DNA of 39,564 nt, taken from contig JANJVG010000073.1 in the NCBI GenBank assembly GCA_024710165.1, forward strand, positions 1-39,564, in the 5' to 3' direction. A program made the position numbers and the translations under genes. Numbering within the stretch: position 1 is the first letter of the stretch; every line of letters starts with the position of its first letter. Origin of the DNA: Burkholderiaceae bacterium (GTDB taxonomy: Bacteria > Pseudomonadota > Gammaproteobacteria > Burkholderiales > Burkholderiaceae_C). This document shows, in pieces, positions 8,589-17,229 of this stretch. The notes under the pieces were generated by a model. The model was not told where the DNA came from and ran no database searches. It saw nothing but the letters and a program-made list of their open reading frames with translations.

Positions 8589-9911
8589 CTATCCCGTGGC
8601 GCGCTCCAGCGCCTGGTCGATGTCCCAGAGGATGTCGTCCACGTCCTCGATGCCGACGCTCAGGCGCACCATATCGGCGCCCACGCCCGCCCGCGCCAGC
8701 TCTTCGTCGTTCAGTTGCCGGTGCGTGGTGGAAGCGGGGTGGATCACCAGCGTCTTGGCGTCGCCAATGTTGGCCAGGTGGCTCAGAAACTCGCAGGCGT
8801 CGATGAACTTCTCGCCCGCGGCAGCCCCGCCCTTCACGCCGAAGGTGAGGATGCCCGAAGCGCCGGGGTGGCCGTCCACCGCGCGGAACTGCTTTTGCGC
8901 CAGCGCGTGGAAGGGCGAGCCCGAAAGGCCGGGGTAATTGACCCACTGCACCTTCGGGTGGCCCTGCAGGAACTGCGCCACCCGCAGCGCGTTGCGGCAG
9001 TGCTCGCGCATGCGCAGGTGCAGCGTCTCGGCGCCCTGCAGCAGCAGCCAGGCGTTCAGGGGCGAGAGCACGCCGCCAAAGGTGCGGTTGACCTCCATGC
9101 GCGCTTTCATGGTGTAGCCGAAGTCGCCGAAGGTCTCGTAGAACTTCACGCCGTGGTAGGCGCGGCTGGGCTCGACCATCTCGGGGAACTTGCCGTTGTC
9201 CCAGGGGAACTTGCCGCCTTCCACCACCACGCCGCCCATGGTGGTGCCGTGGCCGCCGATGTATTTGGTAGCGCTGTGCACCACGATGTCGGCGCCAAAA
9301 TTCAGCGGGTTGCACAGGTAGGGGCTGGCCACCGTGTTGTCGATGACCAGCGGAACGCCGTGCGCGTGCGCCACGTCGGCTATTGAACCAATGTCGAGCA
9401 CGTTGACCAGCGGGTTGCCGATGGTCTCGCCGTACACGGCGCGCGTGTTCGGGCGCATGGCGCGTGCAAAGTTCTCGGGGTCGGCCGGGTCTACAAACGT
9501 GGTCTCGATGCCCAGCCGGGCAAAGCCCACGCCCAACTGGCCCACCGTGCCGCCATACAGCGTGCTCGCTGCCACGATGTGGTCGCCGCATTTCAATATG
9601 GCCAGCAGCGCCGCCATCTGCGCGGCCATGCCGCTGGCGCAGGCCAGCGCGGCGCGGCCGTTCTCCAGGCTGGCGATGCGCTCCTCCAGCACGGCGACCG
9701 TGGGGTTGCTGATGCGGCTGTAGACGTTGCCGAAGGTCTGCAGGTTGAACAGGCTGCTGGCGTGCTCGGCGCTGTCGAAGACAAAGCTGGTGGTCTGGTG
9801 GATGGGCGTGGCGCGCGCGCCGGTCACCGGGTCGGGCTGGGCGCCGGCGTGGATGGCGCGGGTGCCGAAGCCGTAGGTATGGTCGGCGCCGGAAGAGGGT
9901 GTATCTGCCAT
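8589..9911 (-). CDS. metY: O-acetylhomoserine sulfhydrylase (aminocarboxypropyltransferase)
   Basis: This pyridoxal-phosphate enzyme makes homocysteine from O-acetylhomoserine and sulfide in methionine synthesis. The 440-residue product has family features: ATPIHQTTSFVFDS, the phosphate-binding ASGMAAQMAAL, and the cofactor lysine in SATKYIGGHGT (Lys216). The length of about 430-440 separates it from the shorter MetB/MetC enzymes. I chose the ATG at 9911 (MADTPSS); another ATG at 9923 is in frame. Neither has a clear ribosome-binding site, partly because a family A repeat lies directly upstream. It may be read with the upstream CoA-binding gene (54-base gap). Confidence 0.93.
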   Translation of the reverse strand: MADTPSSGADHTYGFGTRAIHAGAQPDPVTGARATPIHQTTSFVFDSAEHASSLFNLQTFGNVYSRISNPTVAVLEERIASLENGRAALACASGMAAQMAALLAILKCGDHIVAASTLYGGTVGQLGVGFARLGIETTFVDPADPENFARAMRPNTRAVYGETIGNPLVNVLDIGSIADVAHAHGVPLVIDNTVASPYLCNPLNFGADIVVHSATKYIGGHGTTMGGVVVEGGKFPWDNGKFPEMVEPSRAYHGVKFYETFGDFGYTMKARMEVNRTFGGVLSPLNAWLLLQGAETLHLRMREHCRNALRVAQFLQGHPKVQWVNYPGLSGSPFHALAQKQFRAVDGHPGASGILTFGVKGGAAAGEKFIDACEFLSHLANIGDAKTLVIHPASTTHRQLNDEELARAGVGADMVRLSVGIEDVDDILWDIDQALERATG

Positions 9912-9975
9912 GGTTTTATGCATCAAAAGTGCATCCAGCGCTTGTGTAGCAAGCGCAGGTAGCTATCAATAGGGG
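9912..9975 (-). repeat. Repeat family A copy between metY and the CoA-binding gene
   Basis: GCATCAAAAGTGCATC, the core CAGCGCTTGTGTAGCAAGCG and GGTAGCTATCAA follow the family pattern. The core is a palindrome, CGCTTG and CAAGCG. The copy provides the TGA stop (9966-9968) of the CoA-binding gene and occupies the region just upstream of metY, where its ribosome-binding site would be. Confidence 0.65.
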
Positions 9976-10481
9976 AGCTGCCGAAGGCGCTTGGCGGTGA
10001 TCACCTGGGTGTTCACGCCCATCCAGCCCAGGCCGCCGAACAGGCGCGCATGCTCGATCTTCACGCAGCGGTTCTGGATGACCTGCAGGCCCGCGTCCTC
10101 GGCGCGCTGGGCGGCGTCCTCATGCCGCACACCGAGCTGCAGCCAGAGGCAACTGGCGCCGATGGCCACGGCCTCCTCGGCCAGCGGAGGGATGTCCTCG
10201 CTCTTGCGGAAGCAGTCCACCATGTCGATGCGCCCGCCCTGGCGGGCGATGGCCTGTTCGGCCTCGTACAGGCTGGCGTGGCAGGGCTCACCCAGGATGC
10301 TGCCGCCTTCGCGTGCCACCACCGGGTTGACGGGCACGATGCGGTAACCGTGCGCCTGCATGTATTTGGCAGCGAAGTAGCTGGGGCGGTGCCATTGCGG
10401 CGACAGGCCCACTACCGCGATGGTGCGGCAGCGCGCAAGAACATCGCGCAGGGTGCTGATGGTGTCGGGGGTGCGGCTCAT
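9966..10481 (-). CDS. CoA-binding domain protein (YccU-like)
   Basis: The 171-residue protein is a single CoA-binding Rossmann domain: RTIAVVGLSPQWHRPSYFAA at residues about 24-43, PVNPV, and the C-terminal QNRCVKIEHARLFGG. Members resemble the nucleotide-binding part of succinyl-CoA synthetase; E. coli YccU is the closest named relative, and the role is not established. I chose the ATG at 10481 (MSRTPDT). It lies 40 bases downstream of the dsbD-like gene and 54 bases upstream of metY on one strand, so the three may be co-transcribed. Confidence 0.88.
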   Translation of the reverse strand: MSRTPDTISTLRDVLARCRTIAVVGLSPQWHRPSYFAAKYMQAHGYRIVPVNPVVAREGGSILGEPCHASLYEAEQAIARQGGRIDMVDCFRKSEDIPPLAEEAVAIGASCLWLQLGVRHEDAAQRAEDAGLQVIQNRCVKIEHARLFGGLGWMGVNTQVITAKRLRQLPY

Positions 10482-10521
10482 GCGTGCCAGTGTACGCAAG
10501 CAGGGCCCCTGGGCGGGCAGA

Positions 10522-12729
10522 CTACAGCGCCGCCAGCGCCGCGCGCAGCTCCGGCACGCTGAGGATCTCGCTCATCACCACGGGCGCACGGCCGGGGGCC
10601 ATGAGCACGTACACCGGAACGCCGTTGCGGCCCAGCTCGGCCAGGGCGGCGGTGATGGCGCTGTCGCGCCGCGTCCAGTCGGCGCGCAACAGCGTCACGC
10701 CGTGTCTGGCGAAGTCGGCCAGCACATCGGCATCCTGCAGGGCGTTGCGCTTGTTGTACTGGCAGGTCACGCACCAGGCGGCGGTGAAGTCCACGAACAC
10801 CGGCTTGCCTTGGGCTGAAAGTTCCTGCACGCGCTGGGCCGACCAGGGTTGCCAGGTGGTACCGGCCGCTCCGGCCACGGGGGCGGGTGCTTCCATGGGC
10901 TGGAGCACGTTGGGGCCGATGGCGCCCCCCAGCCAGGCGCAGAAGGCGACCAGGACAGACGCCATGACGAGGCGCGTGCGGCCGCGCAGCGTAAGCGACC
11001 ACACCACGCTACTACCAGCCACCAGCAGCGCCAGCAGGGCCCCCGCACCGTCGATACCGCTTTGCTGGCCCAGCACCCACACCAGCCAGACCACGGTGGC
11101 AAACATGGGGAAGGCCATGGCGCGGCGGAAGGTATCCATCCAGGCGCCAGGGCGTGGCAGGGCGCGTGCCACGGCGGGCACCCAGGCGGCCGCCAGGTAG
11201 GGCAGGGCCATGCCCACGCCCAGGGCGCCGAACACGGCCAGTGCCTGGGGGGCCGGCAGGTCGATGGCAAAGCCCAGCGCAGCCCCCATGAACGGGGCCG
11301 TGCAGGGCGAGGCAATGGCCACGGCCAGCACACCGGTGAGGAAGGCATCGCCCGCCGGGTGGCGCGCCTGCAGCGTGGCCAGGCGGCCGGGCACGAACTG
11401 GCCGAATTCGAACACGCCCGCCAGGTTCAGCCCGATGAGCGTGAACAGCGCGGCCAGCAGCGCCACCACGGCGGGCGACTGCAGCTGGAAGCCCCAGCCC
11501 AGCTGCTCGCCCGCAGCGCGCAGCGCCAGCAGCAGGCCGCCCAGCGCGAGAAACGACAGCACCACGCCGGCGGTGTAGGCCAGGCCGCCCACGCGCTGGG
11601 CGCGCCGGTGCTGGCCGTGGCGGGCAAAGCCCATCACCTTGATGGCCAGCACCGGGAACACGCAGGGCATGAGGTTGAGCAGCAACCCGCCAATCAGCCC
11701 GCCCACCAGCGCGGCCAGCAGCGAGCCTGAAGCGGTGCCGGGGGTGGGGGTGCTGGCGGTGCGGTTGGCTTCCAGCGCAGCGGCCAGTGCCGGCGAGACG
11801 CCTGCGCGGGGCGTGGCAGGCGTCCATTGGCCCTCCACTGTGGCCACGGTGTGCCAGCCGGCCGGGCTGCCCGCGGGCTGCGGGCCCTGACCGGGAGCGG
11901 GGGCCAGCACCAGCGGCAGCTGCGCCAGGCTGGTGCCCCGGTCGGGCGAGAGCGGCAGGCTGGCCGTCCAGGTGTCACCCTGCCAGGCCTGCGTCCAGTC
12001 GGTGCCGGGCACCGCCGCCGGAATGAGGACGGCGGCCGGCTCGGGAAACACCTCCAGCTGCCGGCCCTGCACGCTGGCGGGCAGGCCCCTCACGCGCAGC
12101 TGCAGGCGTTCGCCCTGCACGGTGACGTGGCTGCTGCCCTGCAGCGGGCGGGGTTGTGCGGCCTGGGCCTGCGCAAAAGCCGCGCTGTGCATGGCGGTGG
12201 AGCCGCGCACCGGCAGTTGCAGCTCAAAGTTGCCCTCCTGCGGGATGCACTCGACCCGGCAGGCCAGCCAGGTTGCGCGCAGGCGGATGTCGATGTGGCC
12301 GCTGGCGGGCGCCGTGAAACCGGCAGACACCTGCAGCGGCGCTGCCAGCAGCACCTGGCCGCCGTAGCCGTAGTTGGCCAGCGTGTCGATGCGGAACAGG
12401 CTGGGCACGGGCCAGGCGGTTTCGCCCACATCCAGCCCGGCGGGCAGTTGCCAGCTCAGCTCGGTGGGTAGGCCCGAATCACCGGGGTTCTTCCAGTAGG
12501 TGTGCCAGTCTTTCTGGTGCGTCAACTGCAGCCCCAGCCACACCGGTTTGCCGGGTTCCACGCCCTCGGGTGCGTGGGCCAGCAGCTCGGCGTGCACCTG
12601 CGGCGTGCTCGCCACGCTGCCTGTCGCTGCAGCAGACTTGGTGTCAAATTGGGCGTTTGCGCTTTTCCATTCTGCGCTGGCAGCTATGAAAAAAAGAGCA
12701 ATCAGAAAACGGTGAAGGCGGTGGGACAT
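10522..12729 (-). CDS. dsbD: DsbD-type thiol:disulfide interchange protein
   Basis: DsbD-like proteins move electrons from cytosolic thioredoxin to periplasmic thiol proteins. The 735-residue product has a signal peptide (cleavage likely after SANA, residue 26), a periplasmic N-terminal domain with HTYWKNPGDSGLPTE and CRVECIP, a core of about eight membrane helices with the paired cysteines in NLMPCVFPVL and SPCTAPFMG, and a C-terminal thioredoxin-like domain with AAWCVTC (Cys653, Cys656). The CRVECIP motif and long N-terminal domain recall the ScsB branch. The ATG at 12729 gives a good signal peptide; the frame is open further upstream without similarity. A family A repeat encodes residues about 10-31. 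Confidence 0.92.
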   Translation of the reverse strand: MSHRLHRFLIALFFIAASAEWKSANAQFDTKSAAATGSVASTPQVHAELLAHAPEGVEPGKPVWLGLQLTHQKDWHTYWKNPGDSGLPTELSWQLPAGLDVGETAWPVPSLFRIDTLANYGYGGQVLLAAPLQVSAGFTAPASGHIDIRLRATWLACRVECIPQEGNFELQLPVRGSTAMHSAAFAQAQAAQPRPLQGSSHVTVQGERLQLRVRGLPASVQGRQLEVFPEPAAVLIPAAVPGTDWTQAWQGDTWTASLPLSPDRGTSLAQLPLVLAPAPGQGPQPAGSPAGWHTVATVEGQWTPATPRAGVSPALAAALEANRTASTPTPGTASGSLLAALVGGLIGGLLLNLMPCVFPVLAIKVMGFARHGQHRRAQRVGGLAYTAGVVLSFLALGGLLLALRAAGEQLGWGFQLQSPAVVALLAALFTLIGLNLAGVFEFGQFVPGRLATLQARHPAGDAFLTGVLAVAIASPCTAPFMGAALGFAIDLPAPQALAVFGALGVGMALPYLAAAWVPAVARALPRPGAWMDTFRRAMAFPMFATVVWLVWVLGQQSGIDGAGALLALLVAGSSVVWSLTLRGRTRLVMASVLVAFCAWLGGAIGPNVLQPMEAPAPVAGAAGTTWQPWSAQRVQELSAQGKPVFVDFTAAWCVTCQYNKRNALQDADVLADFARHGVTLLRADWTRRDSAITAALAELGRNGVPVYVLMAPGRAPVVMSEILSVPELRAALAAL
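12637..12702 (-). repeat. Repeat family A copy encoding part of the DsbD signal peptide
   Basis: TCAAATTGGGCGTTTGCGC, a CTTTTCCATTCTGCGCTGG core and CAGCTATGAAAAAAAG match the family pattern. In frame it encodes DsbD residues about 10-31: part of the hydrophobic core, the AEWKS stretch and the SANA cleavage site. Confidence 0.65.
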
Positions 12730-12892
12730 GGTCGTCCTGTGGGAGCGTGGTGCGGTGTTTTGGTTCCGGGGGAGGGCCTGGGCCAGAGCCAGGGGCAGGG
12801 GGCTGCGCCGGTATTGTGCCGGTGTGGCGCGCCCGTGCGGCGTGTGCGGGATTGAGGCGATCCCGGCTGCGCCCCAGGCAGCATCCAACCAT

Positions 12893-12920
12893 TTGCGGGC
12901 ACGTTCTTCGTCATTACCAT
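12893..12920 (+). promoter_or_regulatory. Probable promoter, leaderless start of the small membrane protein
   Basis: A -35-like TTGCGG (12893-12898), 16 bases of spacer and a -10-like TACCAT (12915-12920) end seven bases before the ATG at 12928. Transcription would begin at or next to the start codon. No ribosome-binding site is visible. The same TACCATGGCGGGCATGAC context recurs before the next gene. Confidence 0.45.
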
Positions 12921-12927
12921 GGCGGGC

Positions 12928-13269
12928 ATGACCCAACGCCGCTTCTTGCCAGCCCCGCTGGTGCCCGCCCTGCGCGCCGCCTGGACCGCCGTGCTGCGCC
13001 ATGCGGGCGCCGGGCTGCTGGTTCTTGTGGCGGTGCTGGCCATGCTGGCCCGGTACACCTGGCAGCTGCGCTGCGAGAGCTTTGGCTGCACCTTTGTGGG
13101 CGTGATCTGGGTGGCGCTGGCCGGGCTGTGGGCTGCGTTGCTGCTGGCGGGCCTGGTGCTGGCGGCTGCCCAGCGGCGCCGGGGGCTGGGCACACAGGCC
13201 AGCGCCTGGGCGCTGGGGCTGCTGGTGGCCCTGGGGGTGGGGCACCTGCTGTATTGGCAGCTGCACTGA
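12928..13269 (+). CDS. Small membrane protein, unknown function
   Basis: The 113-residue protein has three likely membrane helices (about residues 25-43, 57-79 and 89-109) and a CESFGC pair in a loop. I do not recognise the family. The start could be the ATG at 12919 or 12928; I chose 12928 because the promoter-like sequence and the parallel with the next gene place transcription there. It is divergent from dsbD and 35 bases upstream of the creatininase-family gene. The two cysteines might be targets of the neighbouring DsbD, but this is speculation. Confidence 0.7.
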   Translation: MTQRRFLPAPLVPALRAAWTAVLRHAGAGLLVLVAVLAMLARYTWQLRCESFGCTFVGVIWVALAGLWAALLLAGLVLAAAQRRRGLGTQASAWALGLLVALGVGHLLYWQLH

Positions 13270-13291
13270 ACTGGCAACCGTCAGGCTGCAC

Positions 13292-13297
13292 TACCAT
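13292..13297 (+). promoter_or_regulatory. -10-like element next to the creatininase start
   Basis: TACCAT lies seven bases before the ATG at 13305, in the sequence TACCATGGCGGGCATGAC that is identical to the start context of the preceding gene. The -35 region is weak (CTGGCA at 13271-13276). It suggests a leaderless or very short-leader transcript. Confidence 0.35.
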
Positions 13298-13304
13298 GGC
13301 GGGC

Positions 13305-14150
13305 ATGACTGCAGCCGCTTTCTCCCTGCCCTCGCGCTTCTGGGCCGAACTCACCACGCGCGACTTTGCGCACCTGCAGGCCAGCCCCCTGGCCGCGCAG
13401 GCCGTGGCCGTGCTGCCCGTGGCCGCCATCGAGCAGCACGGGCCGCATTTGCCGCTGAGCGTGGACGCCACGCTCCTGCAGGGCGTGATCGATGCCGCGC
13501 TGCCGCTGCTGCCCGCCGGTCTGCCAGCGTTGTTCCTGCCGCCGCAGGTGATGGGCCTGAGCACCGAGCACCTGGCCTACCCCGGCACGCTGTCGCTGTC
13601 GCCCGCCACGGTGATTGCGCTGTGGACCGAGATCGGCGCCTGCGTGGCGCGCGCCGGGATCAAAAAGCTGCTGCTGCTCAACGGCCACGGCGGCCAGGTC
13701 AGCGTGATGGACATCGTGGCGCGCGAACTGCGCCAGCACCAGGGCCTGCTGACCTACAGCGCGAGCTGGTTCAGCCTGCCGCTGCCCGATAGCGTGCAGG
13801 CGCTGTTCAGCGCGCAGGAGCACCGCTTCGGCATCCACGCCGGGGAGATCGAGACCTCGATGATGCTGCACCTGGCGCGGCAGACGGTGTGCATGGACCA
13901 GGCGCGCGACTTCCGATCCACCTCGCAGGACCGGGCCGAGCGCTACGCCCTGCTGGGCAACGGCAAGAGCGCCAAGATGGGCTGGGCCATCCAGGACTAC
14001 CACCCGGCGGGTGCCGTGGGCAATGCGGTCGGTGCGACGGCCGAGAAGGGGCGGGCCGTGGTGGAGGCGGCCGGCGCGCAGCTGGCGCTGCTGTTGCAGG
14101 AGCTGTGTACGTTGCCGGCGGAGTCGCTGGTGGCTCAGGGTGATTTTTGA
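13305..14150 (+). CDS. Creatininase-family amidohydrolase
   Basis: The 281-residue product has the family's metal-binding motifs: AAIEQHGPHLPLSVD near residue 35, LLLNGHGGQVS near residue 120, and GIHAGEIETSMML near residue 180. The family includes creatininase and the hydrolases of riboflavin and mycofactocin pathways, usually with two zinc or manganese ions; the substrate here is unknown. The start at 13305 (MTAAAFSLP) sits in the same context as the upstream gene. It ends at 14150, followed by the nested inverted repeat shared with the convergent hydrolase gene. Confidence 0.88.
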   Translation: MTAAAFSLPSRFWAELTTRDFAHLQASPLAAQAVAVLPVAAIEQHGPHLPLSVDATLLQGVIDAALPLLPAGLPALFLPPQVMGLSTEHLAYPGTLSLSPATVIALWTEIGACVARAGIKKLLLLNGHGGQVSVMDIVARELRQHQGLLTYSASWFSLPLPDSVQALFSAQEHRFGIHAGEIETSMMLHLARQTVCMDQARDFRSTSQDRAERYALLGNGKSAKMGWAIQDYHPAGAVGNAVGATAEKGRAVVEAAGAQLALLLQELCTLPAESLVAQGDF

Positions 14151-14415
14151 GGTGTTTTAGGCTTGTTGTGCTTGATAGCTAGGCGTTTGTAGCTATTATT
14201 TTGATAGTTAGCGCGGTTTTTTTTGAGTGCGGGTGCCGGGATGTGCGCCCGGCGGCGCAGTAACTTTCTTTTGCTCACTTTTCTTTGGCGAAGCAAAGAA
14301 AAGTGAGTCGCCCGCCGGGGCGAGACCCGGCACCTGCCCTCAATCAAGGCACTGAAGTAACTATCAAAAAAATAGCAGGAAGCGCTGATTCAACAGGCGC
14401 CAGTGGCCAAAATCA
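14147..14415. terminator. Nested inverted-repeat terminator region between convergent genes
   Basis: Three pairs of arms share one centre. Inner: CTCACTTTTCTTTG at 14274-14287 and its exact complement at 14294-14307, loop of six. Middle: 14223-14240 (with GGGTGCCGGG) and 14326-14343 (with CCCGGCACCTGCCC), about 16 of 18 pairs. Outer: 14192-14210 (GCTATTATTTTGATAGTTA) and 14358-14376, 18 of 19 pairs. The outer arms are two family A repeats in opposite orientation. It likely ends transcription from both sides. No gene is seen here. Confidence 0.75.
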
Positions 14416-15342
14416 GAGGTTGACCAGCCAATCCCCCTCCCGCCGCGCCGCGCCCGAGCGCACCAGATCGTCGGCCAGACCTTGCAACCATTGGTCCTCG
14501 GGCTGATCGCCGAAGTGGCGCGCGCGCAGCGCACCGAAGTAGGGCGTGGCGATGGCCCAGGCGTACAGGTCGGCGAGCGGAATGCGCTGCCATTCCAGCA
14601 GCTTGTACTTGAGCAGCACCTTGGCCGCATAGAGCGCGTGCTTGCCGGGGTTGCTGGCAAAGCCGTCGAGCCGCTTGCGCGCCACGGCGAGCGCCCGCGC
14701 TGCGTCGTGGAACACCGGGCCGTGGCCCGGGATCACGGTGCGGGGGGCCAGGTGCTCGATCAGGTCGAAGGTGGCGACCACCTCGGCAAAGGCCTCGTTG
14801 CCCTCCAGCTCGGGAAAGACCACGCCGAAGCCGTTCTCCCACAGCGCGTCGGCCGAAATCAGGATGCGGTCCTGTGGCTCGAACAGCACGATGGAGTGCG
14901 GGTCGTGCCCCGGCGCGGCGTGCACCTGCCAGGGGCGGTCGCCCAGCCGTTCCTCGGTGCCGGGCTGCAGCAGCGCGTCGCAGCGGAACTTCGGGCAGTT
15001 CTGGCCGGTGGGCGTGTAGCTCAGGGCGTACGGGTCCCAGTCGCGCACATGCGCGGCCTGGCCGGGCGGAATGGCGGTGTGCACCTGCGGCCAGGCCTGC
15101 TGCAGCGCGGCGTTGCCGCCGCAGTGGTCGCTGTGCAGGTGGGTGTTGAGAATGCGCTCCAGCGGCCGCCCGCCCAGCGCCGACTGCACCAGAGCCAGGG
15201 TCTGTTCGCCGTGCGAGCAGTAGCCCGTGTCCACCAGCGCCGCCCCCGAGCGCTCGCCCGTGAACAGGATGTTGTTCGAAGACAGCCATCCGCGTTCAAA
15301 AACAGTGATTTCTGGGGGCAGGACTGATGGATGGGGCGTCAT
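14413..15342 (-). CDS. Metallo-beta-lactamase-fold hydrolase
   Basis: The 309-residue protein has the fold's metal ligands: NTHLHSDHCGG near residue 70, AAPGHDPHSIVLF with histidine, SADALWENG with aspartate, and VIPGHGPVF. A helical C-terminal part (about 215-309) follows, as in glyoxalase II-like and RNase Z-like subgroups. The substrate is unknown. The ATG at 15342 lies inside an AT-richer stretch resembling a family A repeat, which would encode the first 15 or so residues (MTPHPSVLPPEITVF). It converges with the creatininase-family gene and lies downstream of fadD in the opposite relative order on the same strand. Confidence 0.88.
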   Translation of the reverse strand: MTPHPSVLPPEITVFERGWLSSNNILFTGERSGAALVDTGYCSHGEQTLALVQSALGGRPLERILNTHLHSDHCGGNAALQQAWPQVHTAIPPGQAAHVRDWDPYALSYTPTGQNCPKFRCDALLQPGTEERLGDRPWQVHAAPGHDPHSIVLFEPQDRILISADALWENGFGVVFPELEGNEAFAEVVATFDLIEHLAPRTVIPGHGPVFHDAARALAVARKRLDGFASNPGKHALYAAKVLLKYKLLEWQRIPLADLYAWAIATPYFGALRARHFGDQPEDQWLQGLADDLVRSGAARREGDWLVNL

Positions 15343-15368
15343 AAGCTATCCAATGAGTAGTTACTGTC
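15295..15368 (-). repeat. Possible repeat family A copy at the start of the MBL-fold gene
   Basis: TTCAAAAACAGTGATTTCTGGGGGC, a degenerate core, then CATAAGCTATCCAATGAGTAGTTACTG resemble the family's ends. The core is too diverged to be certain. It contains the gene's start codon. Confidence 0.4.
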
Positions 15369-15411
15369 CGTGGTGGTTGCCACGCGCGCGGCTCAGGCCA
15401 GTGACCGCCGC

Positions 15412-15511
15412 GCAAGGGCCGCCCCGCCGCGCTGGCGGTGTCCCTCTTCCGCAGCGCGCAGCGCTGCAAGAGAAGGGGGAAGGCGCCGCAGGCGACTCAG
15501 GGGGTTGTCCT
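15412..15511 (-). repeat. Repeat family B, copy 2 (inverted)
   Basis: Read on the minus strand it starts GGACAACCCCCTGAGTCGCC and continues with CGCCTTCCCCCTTCTCTTGC, matching the copies at 4098-4240 and 39503-39564. It supplies the last residues of fadD and its region downstream. Confidence 0.65.
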
Positions 15512-17182
15512 TAGCTCCCGCCGCAGGATCTTGCCCACGTTGGTCTTGGGCAGGTCGTCACGGAACTCGATGTACTTGGGCCGCTTGTAGCCGGTGAGGT
15601 TGTCGTGGCAGAAGCGCACCACGTCGTCCTCTTCGAGCGAGGGGTCGCTGCGCACCACGAACACCTTGACGGCTTCGCCCTGCTTTTCGTCGGGAATGCC
15701 GATGGCCGCGCATTCGAGCACGCCGGGGCAGGTGGAGATGACGTTCTCGATCTCGTTGGGGAAGACGTTGAAGCCGCTGACCAGGATCATGTCCTTCTTG
15801 CGGTCGATGATGCGCGTGTAGCCTTCGGCGTCCATGATGCCGATGTCGCCCGTGCGCATGAAGCCGTCGGGCGTGAAGGCCTTGGCGTTTTCCTCGGGCT
15901 GGTTGTAGTAGCCCGGCATCACGTTGGGGCCCCGGATGCAGATCTCGCCCGATTCGCCCTGGGGCACACTGTTGCCCGCGTCGTCCTTGATGGCGATGTC
16001 GATGCCCGGCAACGGCAGGCCGATGCTGCCACTGAAGGCGGTGTTGTTGACCGGGTTGTTGGTGCCGATGGCGCAGGTTTCGCTCATGCCCCAGCCTTCG
16101 ATCATGGTGCTGCCCGTGACCTTCTGCCACTGTCTGGCTGTGCCTTCGGAGGCTGCCATGCCCCCGGCCTGCGACACGCACAGGTGCGAAAAATCGAGCG
16201 CACGGAACTGCGGGTTCTGCAGCAGCGCGTTGAACAGCGTGTTCACGGCAGGCAGCATGTGGAAGGGGCGCTTTTTCAGCACCTCGACGAACTTGGGGAT
16301 GTCGCGCGGGTTGGGGATCAGCGTCAGGCGCGAACCCTGGCGGATGGCCAGCAGGCACAGCGTGAGCGCAAAGATGTGGTACAGCGGCAGCGCAGCAATG
16401 CTGTTGGCCTTGCTCAGGTCGCCAATCTTTGCCAACGCCGGCGTGAACCAGGCCTCGGCCTGCAGCGTGGCGGCCACGATGTTGCGGTGCGTCAGCACGG
16501 CGCCCTTGGACAGGCCCGTGGTGCCGCCCGTGTACTGCAAAAAGGCGATGGAGTCCGGGGTGGCCTGGCTGGGCTGCAGGTTACGGCGTGCGCCCAGGGC
16601 CAGCGCCTTCTTGAAGCTGGTGACCTTGCGCCCACCCGACAGCGGCAGTTCGTAGGCGGGCACCATCTTGGCCAGGTGGCGCACAGCGAACGAAATCCAT
16701 CGACCGTACCAGGCGCCCAGCAGGTCGCCCATCGAGGCCATCACCACATGCTGGACGCCGGTGTGGTCGATGACCTCGGCCAGGGTGTGGGCAAAGTTTT
16801 CGAGGATGACGATGGCGGTGGCGCCGGAGTCCTTGAGCTGGTGCTCCAGCTCGCGAGCGGTGTAGAGCGGGTTGACGTTCACGCAGGTGTAGCCCGCACG
16901 CAGCACGGCGGCCATGGTCACGGCGAACTGCGGCACGTTGGGCAGCATGATGGCCACGCGCGCGCCCGGCTCCAGCCCCAGGCCCTGCAGCCAGGCACCC
17001 AGGGCGGCAGAGTGGCGGTCCAGCTCCCCGTAGCTCATCCAGCGCTCCATGCACACCGAGAAAGGGCTGGATGCGTGCTTGCGCATCGCCTCTTCCAGCA
17101 TGTGCGCGGCGGAGCGGTACTGCTCGGGGTCCACATCGTGCGGCACGCCCGCGGGATAGTTTTTCAGCCAGATCTTGTCCAT
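15497..17182 (-). CDS. fadD: Long-chain fatty-acid:CoA ligase
   Basis: FadD activates long-chain fatty acids to acyl-CoA at the inner membrane for beta-oxidation. The 561-residue product has the adenylate-forming signature YTGGTTGLSKGAVLTHRN, the AMP-binding EGWGMSETC, the FMRTGDIGIMDAEGY hinge region and the C-terminal lysine in KTNVGKILRRELR. The ATG at 17182 gives MDKIWLKNYPAGVP, the standard FadD N-terminus; the frame is open to 17233 but without similarity. No clear ribosome-binding site is present. It lies 69 bases downstream of the FFLEELY gene on the same strand, in a cluster with lipase genes. Confidence 0.95.
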   Translation of the reverse strand: MDKIWLKNYPAGVPHDVDPEQYRSAAHMLEEAMRKHASSPFSVCMERWMSYGELDRHSAALGAWLQGLGLEPGARVAIMLPNVPQFAVTMAAVLRAGYTCVNVNPLYTARELEHQLKDSGATAIVILENFAHTLAEVIDHTGVQHVVMASMGDLLGAWYGRWISFAVRHLAKMVPAYELPLSGGRKVTSFKKALALGARRNLQPSQATPDSIAFLQYTGGTTGLSKGAVLTHRNIVAATLQAEAWFTPALAKIGDLSKANSIAALPLYHIFALTLCLLAIRQGSRLTLIPNPRDIPKFVEVLKKRPFHMLPAVNTLFNALLQNPQFRALDFSHLCVSQAGGMAASEGTARQWQKVTGSTMIEGWGMSETCAIGTNNPVNNTAFSGSIGLPLPGIDIAIKDDAGNSVPQGESGEICIRGPNVMPGYYNQPEENAKAFTPDGFMRTGDIGIMDAEGYTRIIDRKKDMILVSGFNVFPNEIENVISTCPGVLECAAIGIPDEKQGEAVKVFVVRSDPSLEEDDVVRFCHDNLTGYKRPKYIEFRDDLPKTNVGKILRRELRTTP

Positions 17183-17229
17183 GCGATGTTCTGCGGTCAA
17201 AAAGTCGGAAAGGGGTGGGCGGTCATTGT

